64,000 nt of DNA from Candidatus Obscuribacterales bacterium (GCA_020050835.1 JAGVKB010000046.1:1-64000), one strand, 5' to 3'; numbered from the stretch's first letter, positions 16,836-26,724 are shown. The notes: generated by a model from the sequence alone, not told the origin. Translations and numbers: made by a program.

Positions 16836-17599
16836 TAAAGTGCTGTTTCGGTAACCGTCGTCGGAGGCGGTACGACAGTATCAGTCGAAGCGGAGCCGAA
16901 AGTATTGTCGGTGGCAGTATCGGCCGTGGTGCCCGCTTGCACGCCAGGCTCGTCCTCAGCTACCGCAATTGCGGTGTCGAGCAGCTTCTCGATTGCTGCG
17001 TCGTAATCCCCTGAAGTAGATGGCTCGCTGACGGCAGTCTCCTCCTGGATGACGTTGGGCAGAGGCAAACCAAGCTGTCCGGCACCGCCGGCAGCGTCTT
17101 CCTGTGCTTTGACTGCGTCCTGCTTCTTGATCGTTTGCCGCAAGGACTTCGCGTCCTTGGTGAGTCTGAAATACTCCTGGAACCGCTTGGTGGTTGTCAG
17201 GATCGGCGAACGTCCTTCCTCCTTCTTGAGGATGAGCTCGCGAGCCAATAATTCCTTTATATGATCGTAGGCGCCGGCGCCTCGAACCCGGACGATCTCA
17301 GACTGCATGACCGGCTGTTTTATAGCGATTGCCGAAAGCGTTCTCAGTAGGGCGGCCGACATCTCCATCGGCAAAAACTCCTCGATGATCGAGCTGTATT
17401 CGTCCTTTACCTGGAACATATAACCGTTGTCTTGAGCTATTTCCAAGCCGCCACCACGCTCTTCATAGTCATGGATGAGCTCGAGCAGTGTCTGCCGCAC
17501 GATCTGCACGTCTGCATTGACAATGCGCGCAATTGCTGCGGCATGGATTGGCCGGTCGGTCAGGAACAAAACTGCTTCGATTTTTGCCTTTACGCTCAT
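16835..17599 (-). CDS. scpB: Segregation and condensation protein B
   Basis: Winged-helix subunit that, with ScpA, bridges the SMC heads and helps chromosome segregation. The two winged-helix domains cover about residues 1-165, with IEAVLFLTDRPI at the start, GYMFQVKDEYSSIIEEF, LLRTLSAIAIKQPVMQSEI and ILTTTKRFQEYFRL. Beyond about residue 175 there is an extra 80-residue tail rich in Ala, Thr, Asp and Glu, probably disordered and absent from most ScpB. The stop overlaps the ispD start. scpA lies 34 bases upstream. Confidence 0.95.
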   Translation of the reverse strand: MSVKAKIEAVLFLTDRPIHAAAIARIVNADVQIVRQTLLELIHDYEERGGGLEIAQDNGYMFQVKDEYSSIIEEFLPMEMSAALLRTLSAIAIKQPVMQSEIVRVRGAGAYDHIKELLARELILKKEEGRSPILTTTKRFQEYFRLTKDAKSLRQTIKKQDAVKAQEDAAGGAGQLGLPLPNVIQEETAVSEPSTSGDYDAAIEKLLDTAIAVAEDEPGVQAGTTADTATDNTFGSASTDTVVPPPTTVTETAL

Positions 17600-17633
17600 A
17601 GTTGCGATGAACTCTGGGGTTCAGTCTCCTTGA

Positions 17634-18521
17634 TTAGACCGCAATCGGTGCAGGCGGCACCGCCGGCGGCTGTTCGGCTCTTACTATGTACAACGGTCCG
17701 TAGAACTCTTCCTGCTCGAGGGTAATCTTACCTGCGTTAGAAAGAAAGAGCACGCCTAGAAAAGCATCGACCCAATCGCCGCCCCTACCAAGCAACTTTA
17801 TCAGCTCAAGCAATGGAATGAGGTCGTTTGTATCGACCAGCTTCAAGAGAATCTCTTCAATCCTTTGAATAACCAGCTCGATATCCTCGTCATGAGCGAG
17901 ATCCAAGATGTCCTCGACATCGTTGATCTCGTGTTGACCTTCCAGGTCTATTTTCGGGGTGTGACGTTTGTGCGAACGTTGAGTTTCGATCTTCTCTGCT
18001 TCGCGCAGAGCCTCGATTAGCTGTTCGAGTGTAACCTTTCGCTGGCGGAACTGCTTAGAATGGGCCCGCCTGACCAGAGCCCTTTCCAGATCTTGCAAGG
18101 TGATCTGGCGTGCGACCGGCTCGGTATGAGAATCGTAGATGATTGGACTGCCATTCTCGTCGAACTCCATGAAATCATCCAGCGCGAAGCTGTCATCATC
18201 ATTTGAGATGGCAAGCAATGCCTCGGCCTTCATGCGAAGGAGAACGGAAGCATGGAACAAGATCTTGCCGCTTTGTCTTAAGTTCTCTTTTGGCGCGGCT
18301 GCAATCGCCTTTAAGAATCTGTCGGTGACATCGATGATATCTATGTTCTTAGGATCTATCTCGTTTTTCTCCGCCATATGCACGAGAATTTCGATACCGC
18401 CTTCCTGCGCAGGCGGTGATTCGGCTGGAGCATTTGGGTCTGCAGCCGCTTCCAGCTCGACCTCAGCTAGAGCTGGCGCCGGATTAATATCTGAATGGTG
18501 GATGTCTTCAGGATTGCTCAC
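17634..18521 (-). CDS. scpA: Segregation and condensation protein A (kleisin)
   Basis: Kleisin that links the two SMC heads. Family features are GGIEILVHMAEKNEIDPKNIDI near residues 41-60, the LFHASVLLRMKAEALL helix, and a C-terminal winged helix (LIPLLELIKLLGRGGDWVDAFLGVLFLSNAGKI, split by a turn). A 40-residue acidic/Ala-Pro N-terminal extension precedes the conserved part. It lies between smc and scpB on the same strand, giving the full SMC-ScpAB complex at one locus. Confidence 0.95.
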   Translation of the reverse strand: MSNPEDIHHSDINPAPALAEVELEAAADPNAPAESPPAQEGGIEILVHMAEKNEIDPKNIDIIDVTDRFLKAIAAAPKENLRQSGKILFHASVLLRMKAEALLAISNDDDSFALDDFMEFDENGSPIIYDSHTEPVARQITLQDLERALVRRAHSKQFRQRKVTLEQLIEALREAEKIETQRSHKRHTPKIDLEGQHEINDVEDILDLAHDEDIELVIQRIEEILLKLVDTNDLIPLLELIKLLGRGGDWVDAFLGVLFLSNAGKITLEQEEFYGPLYIVRAEQPPAVPPAPIAV

Positions 18522-18598
18522 AGATTGCCTCTGCTTGGAATCCGCAATCTACACTGCTTCCGGAATTGATTCGCAATTGCATTATCCTTTCTCCGTCT

Positions 18599-21500
18599 CT
18601 ATGCCCCGACCGCTTGTTCTTCGGGGATATGGACCTCGCGAATACCAATTACTCTCGAATAGCCGTCAGCTCTGAGCGAGACGCCGATTGCATGATCGGC
18701 GTTTTCAATCATCGGTCTTCTCAAGCTGACCACAACAAATTGTGCGCTTCCCGACTGATGCCTGACCATGCGTGCGAGCCGGTCGGCATTGAAGCCGTCT
18801 AGCATCATGTCCACTTCGTCGAAGGCATAAAACGGTGCCGGCGCGTATCGCTGAAAGGCGAAGACGAAGGAAAGAGCGGTCAATGATTTTTCTCCGCCGG
18901 ACAGAGCCTCAATCCGTTGCATCTTCTTGTCGCGTGGTTGTGCTCTGATGATCAGTCCGCCCTGGAAAGGATTCTCGGGATTGTCGAGCTCCAGCCTGCC
19001 GTGACCGTGGGACAGCTCGGCAAAAATTTCTTGGAAATTCTTGTTGATGGCCTCGAAAGCTTCCATGAAGGTGCGCTTCTTGAGCTCATCGTACCCGCTG
19101 ATGCGCTGAAGGATCTCTTCCTTCTCGGTCGCCAGCGTATTTAAGGTATCGTCCAGCTCTTTGCGCCTGTTGTCGGTGTAGCTGTACTCTTCGAGCGCTT
19201 TCATATTGACCGGCTCGAGCGCTCGCATCCGTTTTTCCAGACGGTCCGTCTGTTGTTTGAGCTGGTCGACCGTGCCTTGAGAAGGCGGCTCATAGCCTGG
19301 ATTCTCTGCGAGAATTTGCTCGATCTCCGCCTTCAGTGCGACAACTTCTCGATCGAGATCGAAGTGAGCGAGCTTGCGCTCTTCGCGCTCCTCTTTGAGG
19401 TGGATGAGATCCTGATCGATCTTTGTCTTTCTGACCTGGACGGCGGTAATCTTTTCGTGGAGCTGATCTTTGCTTTCTTGAAGCTGTGTCAGCTCGGATG
19501 AAAGCTCGGTGACTTTCTTCTCTACTTCTGCAATTGCGCCCTTTAACTCATTGATAATTCGCTCGAACTCCGGACGCTGCGTGTTGAGTTCGTCCAGCTC
19601 GCCGGTAAGCTCTTCGAGTTGGCTCGACAGCGCGAGCTTGTTGTTTTGCTCCAACCGCTCCTCCGTCTCTATTTTGTCCAGCTCTCTTTGAACATCTTTG
19701 GCGCTGTTCTCGACATTCTCGACATCGGCGCGCAACTCCTCCGATTCGCCGATCAAGCGCTCAATCTGCGTGCGATTGCCGCTGCCGGTAATGTCGCCGA
19801 GCTGATCTTGCATCTTATTGATGTTCTGATCGAGCTCTTTGAGCGATTCTTGCAGCTGGCTGACTGCTTGATCTATCTTTTCAATCTCGTCGGCATTTGA
19901 TTTGAGACGAGGCTTTTGATCCTCGATCTCTTTGTCGACGGCCAGGCACTCTCTGCGCTTGGCATCCAGCTCTGCTTGCTTCTGTGCCAGGACGGCGCTT
20001 GAATCTGTATGTTTCTTGCGCTCATCGTTGAGCTGTGACACCAGCTCTTTCAAGGTATCCTGCAACCAGCGAATGTCGTCCGAAAGCGTCTTGACTTTAG
20101 CCTTGAGCACTCCGATATCGGTTTCACCCTTGTTGGAGAAGTGCAGTTTTGATTTGCCCTCGGCACCGCCGGTGATGGAGCCTGATTTCTCGAACAGCTC
20201 ACCTTCCAGCGTGACCATTCGAGCTTGGTTGATCAGCTTCCTGGCTGACTCGATCGTGTCGACGATGATCGTCTGCCCGCAAGCGTATTGGAAGGCCTTG
20301 GCGTGCTTTGGATTGAAGTCGACCAGGTTGTATGCGAACTCGATTACGCCCGGTCTGTTCGGTAAAAGACCGGGCGGCTGGGTGGCAATCTTGTTTAGAG
20401 GTACGAAGGTGGCCCGACCGCTCTGCGTTCGCTTGAGGAATTCGATGCATTCCTGCGCGACCAGATCGTCTTCGACTATGATGTGAGCCAACCTCGGTCC
20501 GATTACGATTTCGAGCGCCTTGGTGTAGCGGTCGTCGACCTGACCAAGCTGCCCGATAGTGCCATGCACACCGGCGATGCCGGAGGCCAACACTGCTTCC
20601 ACCGCCCTTCCATAGCCGCTTTCGCCTGCTACTTCACGATGAGTTTCGACTTGCACTACTTTGCGGTTCAAGGTTTCGAGCTCTAATCGCTTATGCTCGA
20701 TCTCCTCGCGCGTGGAGTCAATTTCCGCTTCGAGCTGACGAGTGTTGCGTTCGATTCCCAGGACGGTCGCCTGTTCGTCGGTGAATTTGCGCTCCATTGT
20801 TTGAATCAGCCCTTTCAACTGGGCAGACTTACCGATTGCTCCGGTTGCTGAATTGCGAATCGAGTCCAGCTCCTTTTCAAGACCTTCGCGCCTGGTTGCC
20901 AGCTCGGTCTTGCGAACGTCGCATTTGTGTCTTTGATCTCTTAGCTCTTGCAGGTCGGTGTGCAGGCTTGTCACCTGATCCGAAGAGCGATCTTTCTCTT
21001 GTCTCAATACTTCGATTTCAGCGTTGACTGCGCTTAGTGCACCTTGCTTCTCAACGAGCGCTAGCTGGATCGCTTGCAGGTCTTCCTGGCTTTGCTTCTT
21101 TTGCTTGGCAAGCTCGCTCAAATGCTTGTCGATTGTTTTAATCTGAGCTTGAAGGCTTTTTTGCAGTTTCGACTTTTCGCCGATTACACCAGACAGGTTG
21201 GAATACTTGTTCTCTTCGCGGGTTAGTTCCCCGCGCTTGTTCTCAGCTTCTTGCCGCAGCAGAAGCTGCTCATTGCCGCCCTTTTCGCGAATCTCCTGAT
21301 CGAGCCTGCCCAGCTCTGAACGCAAAGTCAAAAGCTCAATTTCAGCTTTCTCGAGCGCTTCCAAAAGATTCGTCTCTTTCTGATTTAGCCTTTCAATCTC
21401 AGCGAGCTCGGCTTTGGCCTTACTTTCCACTTCATTGACCCGAACGAAAATTAAGTCTCGCTCGACCTTCTCTTTTTGCTCTTTGAGATCGAGGTATTTG

Positions 21501-22117
21501 AGGGCCTGATCCCGGTCGGTCTGAAGCTGTTCCAGCCGAACGATAATCTCGGACAGAACGATTCTCTGGTGCTCGATCTTCTCTCCGACTGCGGAAAGCT
21601 CCTCGTTGGCTTGGTCGATGCGGCGATCGAATTCGGCAACACCGGCCAGTTCGTCGATAATTTTGCGCCGCTCGGTCGGGCTCATCGTCACAATTCCGGT
21701 CACATCGCCTTGCATGATTACGTTAAAGCCGGTCGGGCTAACGTTGTACTTTTGCAGCTCTTCGTGAATCTCTGAAAGTGTCGCGTTCTTTCCGTTTAGG
21801 TTGTAAGTGCTGGTGTAACCATTGTCTTTGACGCGAATTCGGCGGCTGACTTCGATCTCCTTTTTGTCTTCGCTCTGGAAGCGAACGGTCACTTTCGCCT
21901 CGTTCTTGCCGCTCAAATTGTTCAGCAGGTCGGGCAATCGCTCTGCCCGCATCGAGCGCGTCGAAGATAAACCGAGCGCAAACAGAAGGCTGTCGATGAT
22001 ATTCGACTTGCCTGAGCCGTTTGGCCCCGAAATTGTGGTGAATCCGTCTAGCAGCGGGATAGTGGTACGCCGGCCGAATGATTTGAAATTATCAAGTTCG
22101 ATCTCTTTTATCCGCAT
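18599..22117 (-). CDS. smc: Chromosome segregation protein SMC
   Basis: SMC condensin ATPase, 1172 residues, normal for bacteria. Walker A GPNGSGKSN is at 31-39. Long coiled coils flank a hinge domain at about 495-650 (GVHGTIGQLGQVDDRYTKALE and a GGAEGKSKL end). The ABC signature LSGGEKS starts at 1072 and Walker B is in FYAFDEVD at about 1096-1103. The tail VVVSLRRPMIENADHAIGV is the form I associate with cyanobacterial SMC. ATP binding and head closure drive DNA loop extrusion with ScpA and ScpB, encoded just downstream. scpA follows after 77 bases. Confidence 0.97.
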   Translation of the reverse strand: MRIKEIELDNFKSFGRRTTIPLLDGFTTISGPNGSGKSNIIDSLLFALGLSSTRSMRAERLPDLLNNLSGKNEAKVTVRFQSEDKKEIEVSRRIRVKDNGYTSTYNLNGKNATLSEIHEELQKYNVSPTGFNVIMQGDVTGIVTMSPTERRKIIDELAGVAEFDRRIDQANEELSAVGEKIEHQRIVLSEIIVRLEQLQTDRDQALKYLDLKEQKEKVERDLIFVRVNEVESKAKAELAEIERLNQKETNLLEALEKAEIELLTLRSELGRLDQEIREKGGNEQLLLRQEAENKRGELTREENKYSNLSGVIGEKSKLQKSLQAQIKTIDKHLSELAKQKKQSQEDLQAIQLALVEKQGALSAVNAEIEVLRQEKDRSSDQVTSLHTDLQELRDQRHKCDVRKTELATRREGLEKELDSIRNSATGAIGKSAQLKGLIQTMERKFTDEQATVLGIERNTRQLEAEIDSTREEIEHKRLELETLNRKVVQVETHREVAGESGYGRAVEAVLASGIAGVHGTIGQLGQVDDRYTKALEIVIGPRLAHIIVEDDLVAQECIEFLKRTQSGRATFVPLNKIATQPPGLLPNRPGVIEFAYNLVDFNPKHAKAFQYACGQTIIVDTIESARKLINQARMVTLEGELFEKSGSITGGAEGKSKLHFSNKGETDIGVLKAKVKTLSDDIRWLQDTLKELVSQLNDERKKHTDSSAVLAQKQAELDAKRRECLAVDKEIEDQKPRLKSNADEIEKIDQAVSQLQESLKELDQNINKMQDQLGDITGSGNRTQIERLIGESEELRADVENVENSAKDVQRELDKIETEERLEQNNKLALSSQLEELTGELDELNTQRPEFERIINELKGAIAEVEKKVTELSSELTQLQESKDQLHEKITAVQVRKTKIDQDLIHLKEEREERKLAHFDLDREVVALKAEIEQILAENPGYEPPSQGTVDQLKQQTDRLEKRMRALEPVNMKALEEYSYTDNRRKELDDTLNTLATEKEEILQRISGYDELKKRTFMEAFEAINKNFQEIFAELSHGHGRLELDNPENPFQGGLIIRAQPRDKKMQRIEALSGGEKSLTALSFVFAFQRYAPAPFYAFDEVDMMLDGFNADRLARMVRHQSGSAQFVVVSLRRPMIENADHAIGVSLRADGYSRVIGIREVHIPEEQAVGA

Positions 22118-22750
22118 TGGGGCTCCCCGTAGCGGCGAGGACCTGCCTCACCCAGCCGATATTGGGACGTTCCTTTGCCTGCCGAGCAGGTCATACCTGA
22201 CGCCCAATCTGAACTTGAATTGAAAACCACGAACGCTTCTTTCTGACTGCAATCACAGCCGAATTAGACTACATCCACGTTTTAGTGTCAAGAACAGACC
22301 AGTTGAATTGCCACGGTCTAGGAAGGTGATGACTGCTATCAGCATATATGAGCGAGATATTTCGGCGACACCAAACATCGACTTTCCTTCGGAACAATGC
22401 AACCAGAGACGTTTCCGAGTGGCTGATCTAAGCGGCTTCGGACCTGTCAGGTGCCACCATTATGGCATTGTAGCGTATTTGCGCCATGGTAAATCTACGC
22501 ATGCTATGTGATATTCATTGCATACGAGATCGCGTCCGAAGCGCTATGTGGTGGTATAAATAATGCTGGAAAGTCTTGCTGAGTAAGCAATTCGAACAGT
22601 CGACTTGTTGAACCTGGTAGATAAAATTTATCAGAAAGATCGATCAATTTCGTAGTCTTCCCATCGACATAGTGGTGGCAAAAATTAGTCTCGGTGCATC
22701 CTGCTAATGCCCGCTTTCGGTGGAAATTGGAGAATGCCGGAGGTCAGGGA
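22118..22750. other. 633 bp intergenic region between smc and the TPR gene
   Basis: The right part is downstream of the TPR gene and the left part upstream of smc. I see no protein with family character on either strand, no tRNA and no strong terminator hairpin. The base composition is more AT-rich than the flanking genes. It should hold the smc promoter on the minus strand, but I cannot place it. Confidence 0.4.
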
Positions 22751-24208
22751 CTAACCGCTGTGAGATAGTTGAGCTAACAACTTTCGCGCATTTGAGATGT
22801 CCGGATCTTGCGGAGCCAGCCGGATGAACTCCTTGAGCTCTCTGGCAGCCTCGTCGCTGTTGCCTTGTTTGACCAGCAAGAGCGCTAAGTTATAGTGCGC
22901 TTGCACCAGATCGTCTCTCAACGCCAGGGCTTTTCGATACTCTTGAATCGCTTCGGAAGTGTGCTGTTTACCGGGCAGCTGGGCGGCGATCCAAGCTCGG
23001 TTGTAGTGACAATCGGCGCTTTCTTGATTCGCTGAAATCCACTTGCGAGACAATTTGTCAGCTTCATCCATTTTGTTCATCGAGATGAGCACACGCAGAT
23101 ATGGACCGTATATCGATACTCTGGTTGCAAGTGGAGGGTCCAAATCGAGCGCCCGTTCAAATTGAACTCGAGCGGCGAGCTCGTCTCTGTTCATCTCCAG
23201 ATAGCGACCGAGCGCCAGATGACCATCAGCGAGATCCGGCGCGACGGTAGTAGCTTGCCGTGCTCGTTTGAGCGCATCGTCGAGATCGCCCAGCATTTGT
23301 GACATGTGGGCCGACTTAAGCAGCAATTGCGGATTGTTGGGAAGGACGAGCAGCGCTTTGAGATACCGCTGGCGAGCATTTTTATAATCACCGCCGGCAG
23401 CCATTGTGTCGCCCGACACCAGGATCGCCTGCGGGTCGGCCGGCCAATGTTTGATGGTGTCCTCGCTTACTTTCAGTGCGCCCTCTAGCTGTCCGAGCGC
23501 AATCTGAGCCTGCACTGCGGCGAATCTGGCTGGGCGCAGCTCCGAGTCAATCTGAAGCGCTTGGCGAGCATCGGCGAGTGCTTGCTCGAATCTCCCCTTG
23601 GCCAGATTGAGCCAGGCTTTATTGGTATGAGCCACAGCATAATCAGGCCGCATTTTAATTGCCAGTTCTAGCTGTTTCTCGGCCTTGTCAAGTTCGCCCA
23701 GCGTAGCCAGGCATGCTCCAAGATTATTGTAAAAACGCGGATTGCTTTGGGGAAATTCAACCGCTTCCTCGAACTCTTTGAGCGCTTGATTCAACTTTCC
23801 GCCTGAGACCAGATCGAATCCCCGGATAGAATGGAAATCGACCTTGTCAAGCTTCCCTTGCTTTTCGCCTGGCATCGGTAGAGTTTGCTCGAGCTCATCG
23901 ACGCATTCTGCTCCCTTTTCTGAGGCAACCGGAGTCAACCAGCCGAGCGTAAAGGTGTAAGGCTGTTGGTCGCCAACCAGTGTTAGCAGCGCCTGCACGA
24001 CCTCTTTGGCGTTGCTTTTTTCTTCGTGAAGAGAAATTCGTTGGTCATTTTGTTGGCGCAAGAAAATTGCCGGGCTCCGGGCGATCGCCTTGGCGATCGA
24101 ACTTGCGACTTCCACTGCTGGCGCGGCCAGATTCGTCGATTGGACGGCTATGGCAGTTAAAAGCGCTACTTTGATCGCTCGTTTGAACAATCTTGCCTCC
24201 GCCTTCAT
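22751..24208 (-). CDS. Secreted TPR-repeat protein
   Basis: This 485-residue protein has a signal peptide (basic start, hydrophobic VALLTAIAVQSTNLAAPA). About ten tetratricopeptide repeats run from near residue 127 to the end, for example PRFYNNLGACLATLGELDKA, YAVAHTNKAWLNLAKGRF and VQAHYNLALLLVKQGNSDEA. TPR arrays are protein-binding scaffolds; the partner is not known. Residues 40-125 are non-repeat. A second protein of the same design is at 36817-38277, so these appear to be a lineage-favoured type. It is divergent from tgt, with 82 bases between the starts. Confidence 0.85.
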   Translation of the reverse strand: MKAEARLFKRAIKVALLTAIAVQSTNLAAPAVEVASSIAKAIARSPAIFLRQQNDQRISLHEEKSNAKEVVQALLTLVGDQQPYTFTLGWLTPVASEKGAECVDELEQTLPMPGEKQGKLDKVDFHSIRGFDLVSGGKLNQALKEFEEAVEFPQSNPRFYNNLGACLATLGELDKAEKQLELAIKMRPDYAVAHTNKAWLNLAKGRFEQALADARQALQIDSELRPARFAAVQAQIALGQLEGALKVSEDTIKHWPADPQAILVSGDTMAAGGDYKNARQRYLKALLVLPNNPQLLLKSAHMSQMLGDLDDALKRARQATTVAPDLADGHLALGRYLEMNRDELAARVQFERALDLDPPLATRVSIYGPYLRVLISMNKMDEADKLSRKWISANQESADCHYNRAWIAAQLPGKQHTSEAIQEYRKALALRDDLVQAHYNLALLLVKQGNSDEAARELKEFIRLAPQDPDISNARKLLAQLSHSG

Positions 24209-24290
24209 GGCGATTATCTTCCGACTCCAAAAAGTTTAGCGTACCTGTATATTAAGTCGAGTTCCGATTGGATTGGAATAACACAAGCTA

Positions 24291-25412
24291 GTGAGCGGAA
24301 TTGAATTCCAGATAGAAACTGAATGTCCGTGGTCCGGCGCGCGTGTCGGGCGTCTTAAGACCGCCCACGGCGACGTTGAGACGCCGGTCTTCATGCCGGT
24401 TGGTACCAATGCGACGGTCAAGGCTTTGACCTGGCAACAGGTTGAAGCTTGCGGGTCGCAGATTGTGCTGGCTAATTCTTATCATTTGTATCTGCGGCCA
24501 GGGCATAGACTGATTGAGAGCTTGGGCGGCTTGCACAAGTTCTCGGCAGCGACCTTGCCTGTCCTAACCGATTCCGGCGGGTTTCAGGTATTCAGCCTCG
24601 ATCAGCTCAGAAAGATAGTTGAAGACGGGGTCTTCTTTAAGGATCATCGTACCGGTAAGGAGCATTTCATCGGACCCGAAAAGTCCATGGAGATTCAAAA
24701 CTCGCTGGGTGCCGACATTATTATGGCTTTTGACGAATGCGTTAAAAATCCAGCCACTGAAACTGAAGCGAAAGAGGCGATGGATAGAACGCATCGCTGG
24801 TTGAAGCGCTGTGTTGAAAGTCATCAGCGCCAAACGGATCAGGCCTTGTTCGCAATAGTGCAAGGCAGCATTTATGAAGATCTTCGTCGCGAATCGGCCC
24901 GGATTGTTACCTCGTTTGACCTGCCCGGTTTTGCCATCGGCGGAGTGGCGGTCGGAGAAGAGCGTGAGGCGATCGAGCGCATCGTCCTTTTCACCGCGCC
25001 GTTGTTGCCGCGTTTTCGACCGCGCTATCTAATGGGAGTGGGTACGCCCTGGGATGTAATATATGCCATCAGATGTGGTATCGATATGTTCGATTGCGTG
25101 TTGCCGACAAGACTGGCCAGGCATGGCGCGGCATTCACCAGCGAAGGACGGTTGTCGCTGAAGGGGGCTAGATTCGCCGAAGATCAATCACCGCTCGAGC
25201 CAGGCTGTCACTGCTATACCTGTCAGCAGCACTCGCGTGCCTACTTGCATCATTTAGTGAGATTGAAAGAGATGTCGGCCGCCAGCTTACTTTCCATCCA
25301 TAACATCCATCACTTGCATCAGCAAGCCAAAGCTTGCCGGCAAGCAATATTGGATGGGCGGTTTCGAGCGTATTTTGAGTCGCAAGCTAGTCTCTATTCT
25401 CGACCTGCCTGA
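24291..25412 (+). CDS. tgt: Queuine/preQ1 tRNA-guanine transglycosylase
   Basis: Exchanges guanine 34 of GUN-anticodon tRNAs for preQ1, a step in queuosine synthesis. It is a TIM barrel of 373 residues. VLTDSGGFQV with Asp94 is the base-binding acid, GGVAVGEE follows, MGVGTPWDVIYAI leads to GIDMFDCVLPTR with the nucleophilic Asp, and the zinc site is CHCYTC plus a downstream His in RAYLHHL. The start is GTG. Its last 26 bases overlap the end of the converging pspA gene. Confidence 0.97.
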   Translation: MSGIEFQIETECPWSGARVGRLKTAHGDVETPVFMPVGTNATVKALTWQQVEACGSQIVLANSYHLYLRPGHRLIESLGGLHKFSAATLPVLTDSGGFQVFSLDQLRKIVEDGVFFKDHRTGKEHFIGPEKSMEIQNSLGADIIMAFDECVKNPATETEAKEAMDRTHRWLKRCVESHQRQTDQALFAIVQGSIYEDLRRESARIVTSFDLPGFAIGGVAVGEEREAIERIVLFTAPLLPRFRPRYLMGVGTPWDVIYAIRCGIDMFDCVLPTRLARHGAAFTSEGRLSLKGARFAEDQSPLEPGCHCYTCQQHSRAYLHHLVRLKEMSAASLLSIHNIHHLHQQAKACRQAILDGRFRAYFESQASLYSRPA

Positions 25413-26145
25413 CTTCCTCTGCCTCGACTGCTTCCGCTTGTTTCTTTTCTATGAGGATGGGCTCTTTTTGCTCGTCGACCACTATCCTGGGCGGGTTGAC
25501 CGGCGTACCTTTGAGAGCGGCAAGTTCGGCTTCAATATCCGATTGACCTTCGAAGTTTTTGAAAGCTTTGTCTAACTGGTCGGTTCCGATGTCTTGGAGA
25601 GCTGCCGCTTTGGCCTCGCGCTCGTTGACCTTCTGCTCCATCCGCTCGATTACGGACATTGCTCCCGATGCACTGGTTTTCGCCAAGATTTCGTTGGCTT
25701 TCGTCGTAGCCTGGGCAGCCTTGTCACGGGCGATTAAAACTTGCTTCTTGGTATATGCCTTTTGAACTTCCGATTCCAGCTCGGTCAATCTCTGGCGAAG
25801 ACCTACGGTAGCCTGCTTTTGTTGGGCTAATTGTGTTTCGAGATCGGCGGCAGCTTGCGCGTACTGTTGTTTGCGCTGCAGCGCTTGACGAGCGAGGTCA
25901 TCATTATTCTGCTGAACAGCCAGGGCGGCACGATTCTGCCAGGTGGCGGACTGGTCCTTGTTCTTCTGAAGCTGCTGCTCCAGCTGCTTTTCAGTGGCGA
26001 TCGCCTGAGCGACGGCTTGCCTGACCTGAGTAAGGTTCTGCTGCAGCTCTTGCTGCATCTGCTCGAGCATCATTTCTGGGTCTTCGAACTTGCCCATTAA
26101 GGCGTTGAAAAAGGCCTGAACGAGGGAGACTAAGCGGCTGAACAT
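25387..26145 (-). CDS. pspA: PspA/IM30 (Vipp1) family membrane-protecting protein
   Basis: Peripheral inner-membrane ESCRT-III-like protein that oligomerises to protect or remodel membranes. At 252 residues it is almost entirely alpha helical. It opens MFSRLVSLVQAFFNALMGKFEDPEMML, the amphipathic membrane helix and family start; long coiled coil follows to about residue 160, then a NEREAKAAAL segment and an acidic tail (220-252) beyond the usual PspA end. Cyanobacteria carry Vipp1 with a C-terminal extension, and this could be the non-photosynthetic counterpart. It is divergent from the atp operon with 166 bases between starts. Confidence 0.92.
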   Translation of the reverse strand: MFSRLVSLVQAFFNALMGKFEDPEMMLEQMQQELQQNLTQVRQAVAQAIATEKQLEQQLQKNKDQSATWQNRAALAVQQNNDDLARQALQRKQQYAQAAADLETQLAQQKQATVGLRQRLTELESEVQKAYTKKQVLIARDKAAQATTKANEILAKTSASGAMSVIERMEQKVNEREAKAAALQDIGTDQLDKAFKNFEGQSDIEAELAALKGTPVNPPRIVVDEQKEPILIEKKQAEAVEAEEVRQVENRD

Positions 26146-26311
26146 GAAAAGAAGACTCCTTCTAAGCTGCTGACATTATTGACTGTGAGCCTCGCTTACT
26201 TAGTTTAGCAAATGAGCGGGCCTGAGATTTTTCTTCTATAGGATCAGAGCAGCATTCCCTAGCGTTGGTCATAATTGAACAGTTGACCCTTTTGAACTCC
26301 TTATATTGTAG

Positions 26312-26560
26312 ATGTCTCGCGAAGTGATTAATGCGATCTCTTCGGCCGGCGAATCGGTAGTCGGCATCGCCGTTATGGTTGCGCTCGGGGCGTGGGGCGG
26401 TATGTGGCTGGATGATCGCTTGCATACAACTCCCTGGCTGGCTATCTCCCTTTCGCTGCTTGGAATGGTTCTGGGTTTGACGCGCATGGTTGTGAAGGCG
26501 ATTCAGGCTGATAAAGCTGAAGGCGCTGACAGCTCAGGGCCATCTGCCGGCAGTAAATAA
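26312..26560 (+). CDS. atpI: AtpZ/AtpI-type ATP synthase accessory membrane protein
   Basis: An 82-residue two-helix membrane protein at the head of the ATP synthase cluster. The helices are at about 16-33 (VVGIAVMVALGAWGGMWL, with Gly-rich packing) and 41-60, joined by LDDRLHTTP, with a polar tail. Proteins of this PF09527 type sit in front of atp operons and help assemble the c-ring or handle magnesium. Family and place agree. Together with the next seven genes it gives the cyanobacterial atp1-type order. Confidence 0.85.
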   Translation: MSREVINAISSAGESVVGIAVMVALGAWGGMWLDDRLHTTPWLAISLSLLGMVLGLTRMVVKAIQADKAEGADSSGPSAGSK

Positions 26561-26640
26561 GCAAAGTTAGCTGGTCCTGGCAAGAACCAGACAAAAGGTA
26601 TTACACCAGAATTAAGATCGGCTGCCGGATGGCAGCAATC

Positions 26641-26649
26641 TGTTATCAT
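26641..26649 (+). promoter_or_regulatory. Extended -10 element upstream of atpB
   Basis: TG-T-TATCAT fits an extended -10 box with five of six core bases, 76 bases before the atpB start. No good -35 box is visible, as expected for this promoter class. Confidence 0.4.
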
Positions 26650-26724
26650 GCCTGGTTGTTTCCCGTCCGGGCAGACTCATGCGCGCTATCGCAGGGTTAA
26701 CCGGAAATCACGAGTAGTTTAAAA

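Noticed and set aside
22308-22511. 67-codon plus frame between smc and the TPR gene
   Set aside because: No ribosome site, irregular composition, and no motif; most likely chance.
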